Positions 5,723-8,118 of a DNA stretch of 8,118 nt are shown piece by piece (within the stretch, counting starts at the first letter, position 1; every line of letters starts with the position of its first letter). Both the position numbers and the translations under genes were made by a program. This DNA is from an uncultured Clostridia bacterium. Lineage in GTDB: Bacteria > Bacillota > Clostridia > Oscillospirales > CAG-272. The notes below the pieces were generated by a model. It was given only the letters and a program-made list of their open reading frames with translations. It had not been told where the DNA came from and did not search any database. The DNA lies in contig CAMGGT010000029.1 of assembly GCA_946055715.1 (NCBI GenBank), positions 1 to 8,118 of the forward strand, read 5' to 3'.

Positions 5723-6964
5723 ATGAATCAACCATTGGCCGACAGGATCCGCCCCCGCACGCTGGACGAGGTGGCGGGGCAGGCGCATCTGGTGGGGCCG
5801 CGCGGCATTCTGCGGCGCATGCTGGACACGGGACGGATCTCCAACATGATCTTTCATGGCCCTCCCGGCACCGGAAAGACCACCGTGGCCAACATCATCG
5901 CCGCACGGTCGGGCATGGTACTGCATAAGCTGAACGCCACCACCGCCACCCTCTCGGATGTCAAGGATGTCATCTCCCAGACAGACAATGTTTTCGGCGC
6001 GGGCGGCATTCTGCTGTATCTGGACGAGATCCAGTATTTTAACCGTAAGCAACAACAGTCTCTGCTCTCCTATATGGAAGACGGCAGAGTGACGCTGATC
6101 GCCTCCACCACCGAAAACCCGTACCTGTATATTTATCAGGCCATTTTGTCCCGTTCTTCCGTCTTTGAGTTCAAGCCCGTCTCTCCCAAGGAGGCGGTCC
6201 CTTCCCTGCGCCGCGCGCTTGCGTCCCTTAACGAGGAATGCAAAACCGACATAAAAGCCGATGACGAGGTGCTGGAAGAGATGGCACGGCGGTGCGGCGG
6301 GGATGTGCGCCGTGCTGTTGGGGTGTGCGAACAGGCATATTTTCTGGCGGAAAAGGAGATCAAAGAAGAGGATATCGGTCAGCTTGTGCCCCTGGCGGGC
6401 GGCTCTTTTGACAAAAACGGCAATGTCCACTATGACCTGCTCTCCTGCCTGCAGAAGTCCATCCGCGGATCTGACCCCGATGCCGCCATCTTTTATCTTG
6501 CGCGCTTGCTTGCGGGGGGTGACCTGCTCTCTCCCTGCCGCCGCCTGCAGGTCATCGCCTCCGAGGACATCGGGGCGGCTTGGCCGATGGGTGCGATCCT
6601 GACTCGCGCCTGCGTGGAAAGCGCAAAAGACCTTGGCCTGCCGGAAGGGGCCATTCCGCTGGCAAACGCCGTGATCGCCCTTGCCACCGCACCCAAGTCA
6701 AACGCGGCAAACGCCGCTCTTGAACGCGCCATGGCCGATGCCGAAGCCGGCCGGGGCGTGGAGGTCCCCACCCATCTGGCAGCACCGCTCTACCAAGGGT
6801 ATCTTTATCCGCATAACTATCCCAACCACTATGTGGCACAGCAATACCTGCCGAATGACATCAAGGACAAACACTACTTTGCCTTCGGCGACAGCAAAAC
6901 GGAGCAGGCCGCCAGGGCCTATTATGAGATGATCCGCAGCGCGACAGGGCGCAAACAATCGTGA
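5723..6964 (+). CDS. rarA: Replication-associated recombination protein RarA (MgsA family AAA+ ATPase)
   Basis: RarA is a homotetrameric AAA+ ATPase, related to clamp-loader subunits, that acts at stalled replication forks. The 413-residue product opens MNQPLADRIRPRTLDEVAGQ. It has Walker A GPPGTGKT (46-53), Walker B LLYLDEIQYFN (97-107), sensor 1 STTENP (128-133), LSRSSVFEF (142-150) and the sensor 2 region GGDVRRAVG (192-200). The RarA-specific C-terminal part includes HYDLLSCLQKSIRGSDPDAA (236-255), ASEDIG (279-284) and YLYPHNYPNHYVAQQYLP (360-377). DEIQYFN replaces the DEIHRFN of proteobacterial RarA, a style I associate with Clostridia. Length is slightly short of the common 420-450. A GTG start at 5711 would add four residues (MVKQ); I chose the ATG for its spacing from GTGGTG. 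It probably shares a transcript with recG, and its stop overlaps the comEC start. Confidence 0.95.
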   Translation: MNQPLADRIRPRTLDEVAGQAHLVGPRGILRRMLDTGRISNMIFHGPPGTGKTTVANIIAARSGMVLHKLNATTATLSDVKDVISQTDNVFGAGGILLYLDEIQYFNRKQQQSLLSYMEDGRVTLIASTTENPYLYIYQAILSRSSVFEFKPVSPKEAVPSLRRALASLNEECKTDIKADDEVLEEMARRCGGDVRRAVGVCEQAYFLAEKEIKEEDIGQLVPLAGGSFDKNGNVHYDLLSCLQKSIRGSDPDAAIFYLARLLAGGDLLSPCRRLQVIASEDIGAAWPMGAILTRACVESAKDLGLPEGAIPLANAVIALATAPKSNAANAALERAMADAEAGRGVEVPTHLAAPLYQGYLYPHNYPNHYVAQQYLPNDIKDKHYFAFGDSKTEQAARAYYEMIRSATGRKQS

Positions 6965-8118
6965 ACCTCTTGCATCGTCGCCCGCTTGCGGCCGTCTGCT
7001 TTTTGGTCATGCTGCGATGTACTGCGGCCGTTTTTATGCCCCTGTGGTGCAAAGCGGCGCTGGGCACGGCCGGTTTGGTTGCCTTCACGGCCATCCTGCT
7101 GTATAAGGTCGCAAAGAAACGCTGCACGGACAGATCTCACCCGCAGGAAAGCGGCCGCTTTCCGATGCCGGCCGCCTGCTGTCTCGTTTGTCTTGTCTGT
7201 ATGCTCTTCTCGCTTCTCACACAAGACCTGCCGCGAGCAAAAAGCGCCTCTCTTGCCGAGGGTGAGCATGAGATTTGTGCCACGGTTCTCTCCGTTGCCC
7301 ATGTGGGTGAGGGTGTGTCGCTTGTGCTTCGTGTGACCGAGTCTGACGGGCAACGCATGTCTGTGCGTGCCGATGCGTACTTCTTTGAAGCAGGCGACAT
7401 CTCGGAGGGCGACATCCTGCGGTTTACCTCGACGGCAGATGCCCTTTCGCCCTACAGCGAAGAGGATGTGTACCAACTGGCAGACGGGTGTCTGTATGAG
7501 CTTACACCCCTCTCCTCTCCCATAAAGGAGGGAGAACGCTTTTCTCTGCGCAGTCCCATGCGCGGCCTGCGCGATGCGGTTTCGGCAAAGCTCGAAGCCC
7601 TCATTCCCGGCCGGGCGGCACAGCTCTACCGAGCGCTTCTGCTGGGAGAGAAAAGCGACATGCCCCTTTCTGCCACTGCCGCGTTTCGCCGCCTGGGCGT
7701 GGGTCATCTGCTGGCACTCAGCGGTCTGCATCTGTCGGTTCTGCTGGCCTTTATTCTGCCCTGGCTTAAGCGGATCTGCCCCTATCGGGTCGTCACCGCG
7801 CCGCTGTGCTGTGTGCTTGTGGCCTTTTATGCCTCCCTTACGGGCGGGTCTGTCAGCATTCTGCGTGCCGCACTGATGACGGCGGTGGCCTCCCTTTCGT
7901 GGCTGGGCGGTGCAAGGCGCGACCCTCTGACCGCGCTGGCGCTTTCCGGCGCTTTGCTGTTGCTCTTCTCGCCCGGATGCGTCTATGACTGCGCCTTCTG
8001 GCTCTCGTTTTCGGCCACGCTGGGCATCATTGTCCTCTCCCCATGGCTTGACCGCATCCAACAGGCACACCCGAAACATCGGCTGTTGCTGGAAAAACTG
8101 GTGTTTCCCCTGCTTCTC
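6961..8118 (+). CDS. comEC: ComEC/Rec2 family DNA-uptake membrane protein, N-terminal 386 residues (runs off the right edge)
   Basis: ComEC forms the inner-membrane channel that takes single-stranded DNA into the cell during natural transformation. The frame is open from a GTG at 6961 to the window end. Visible layout: hydrophobic segments at about 9-28, 32-50 and 69-87; a DUF4131/OB-like extracytoplasmic region (about 100-185, with EICATVLSVAHVGEGVSLVL and GDISEGDILRF); then the Competence domain with LLLGEKSDMP (226-235), FRRLGVGHLLALSGLHLSVL (242-261), GGSVSILRAALM (295-306) and FWLSFSATLGIIVLSPWL (346-363). These match the family's 'gl.HlLaiSGLHv', 'G...s..RA..M' and 'qLSf.atlgi' blocks. 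The start overlaps the rarA stop as GTGA, with AGGG at 6946-6949 as a weak ribosome site (11-base spacer), so translation is probably coupled. The rest of the channel, and any C-terminal metallo-beta-lactamase domain, lie outside the window. Confidence 0.92.
   Translation, partial: MNLLHRRPLAAVCFLVMLRCTAAVFMPLWCKAALGTAGLVAFTAILLYKVAKKRCTDRSHPQESGRFPMPAACCLVCLVCMLFSLLTQDLPRAKSASLAEGEHEICATVLSVAHVGEGVSLVLRVTESDGQRMSVRADAYFFEAGDISEGDILRFTSTADALSPYSEEDVYQLADGCLYELTPLSSPIKEGERFSLRSPMRGLRDAVSAKLEALIPGRAAQLYRALLLGEKSDMPLSATAAFRRLGVGHLLALSGLHLSVLLAFILPWLKRICPYRVVTAPLCCVLVAFYASLTGGSVSILRAALMTAVASLSWLGGARRDPLTALALSGALLLLFSPGCVYDCAFWLSFSATLGIIVLSPWLDRIQQAHPKHRLLLEKLVFPLLL

Noticed and set aside
3288..5735. 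Two long minus-strand open frames (462 and 337 codons) opposite recG
   Set aside because: Same explanation: codon-aligned antisense of recG, broken only at the single CTA codon (4722-4724). Composition is rich in His, Gln, Gly and Arg, with no family resemblance.
5620..5928. Plus-strand open frame of 102 codons spanning the recG-rarA junction
   Set aside because: Most of it overlaps the start of rarA in another frame, and its product is low-complexity (Gly, Ala, His, Arg) without recognisable domains.
6922..8079. Minus-strand open frame of 385 codons opposite comEC
   Set aside because: Codon-aligned shadow of comEC. The sense frame shows membrane segments and Competence-domain motifs, while the antisense product is low-complexity and charged.
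1..8118. CRISPR arrays, tRNA or rRNA genes, insertion sequences, phage or defence genes
   Set aside because: No regularly spaced repeats, terminal inverted repeats, transposase motifs or clover-leaf sequences were seen. Nearly all bases are accounted for by six housekeeping genes and short gaps.

Overview
The window looks like chromosomal core DNA from a GC-rich member of the Bacillota, probably class Clostridia. Three things point there: the gene order gdpP-rplI-dnaB, which is the usual Bacillota arrangement; AGGAGG-type ribosome binding sites; and clostridial-looking sequences such as the RarA Walker B stretch LYLDEIQYFN. This placement is inferred from gene order and protein style. No 16S rRNA or other direct taxonomic marker is present.

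There are two divergent gene blocks. The left block is on the minus strand and reads, in order of transcription, gdpP (cyclic-di-AMP phosphodiesterase, 3210 to 1213), rplI (ribosomal protein L9, 1199 to 753) and dnaB (replicative helicase, 739 to beyond the left edge). The gaps are only about 13 bases, and the gdpP stop codon lies inside the rplI ribosome binding region, so this is very likely one operon. The right block is on the plus strand: recG (branched-DNA helicase, 3468-5639), rarA (AAA+ fork-maintenance ATPase, 5723-6964) and the N-terminal half of comEC (DNA-uptake channel, 6961 to beyond the right edge). rarA and comEC overlap by 4 bases. recG and rarA are separated by 82 bases with no terminator seen.

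Between the blocks is a 257-base AT-rich region (3211-3467). It holds a strong minus-strand promoter for gdpP (TTTACC, 17-base spacer, extended -10 TGnTATAAT), a weaker candidate plus-strand promoter for recG, a small hairpin in each leader, and a short CAAATA/TATTTG inverted repeat with two further CAAATA copies.

By function, the left block joins c-di-AMP turnover to translation and replication, and the right block holds replication-fork repair, recombination and DNA uptake. All six genes are recognisable housekeeping families with their key motifs intact. I found no mobile element, CRISPR array, RNA gene, phage gene or clearly new system. The points worth a second look are modest: an altered segment and an extra acidic loop in RecG, the regulatory layout of the divergent region, the gdpP/recG pairing, and strong avoidance of TTA, CTA and TCA codons.
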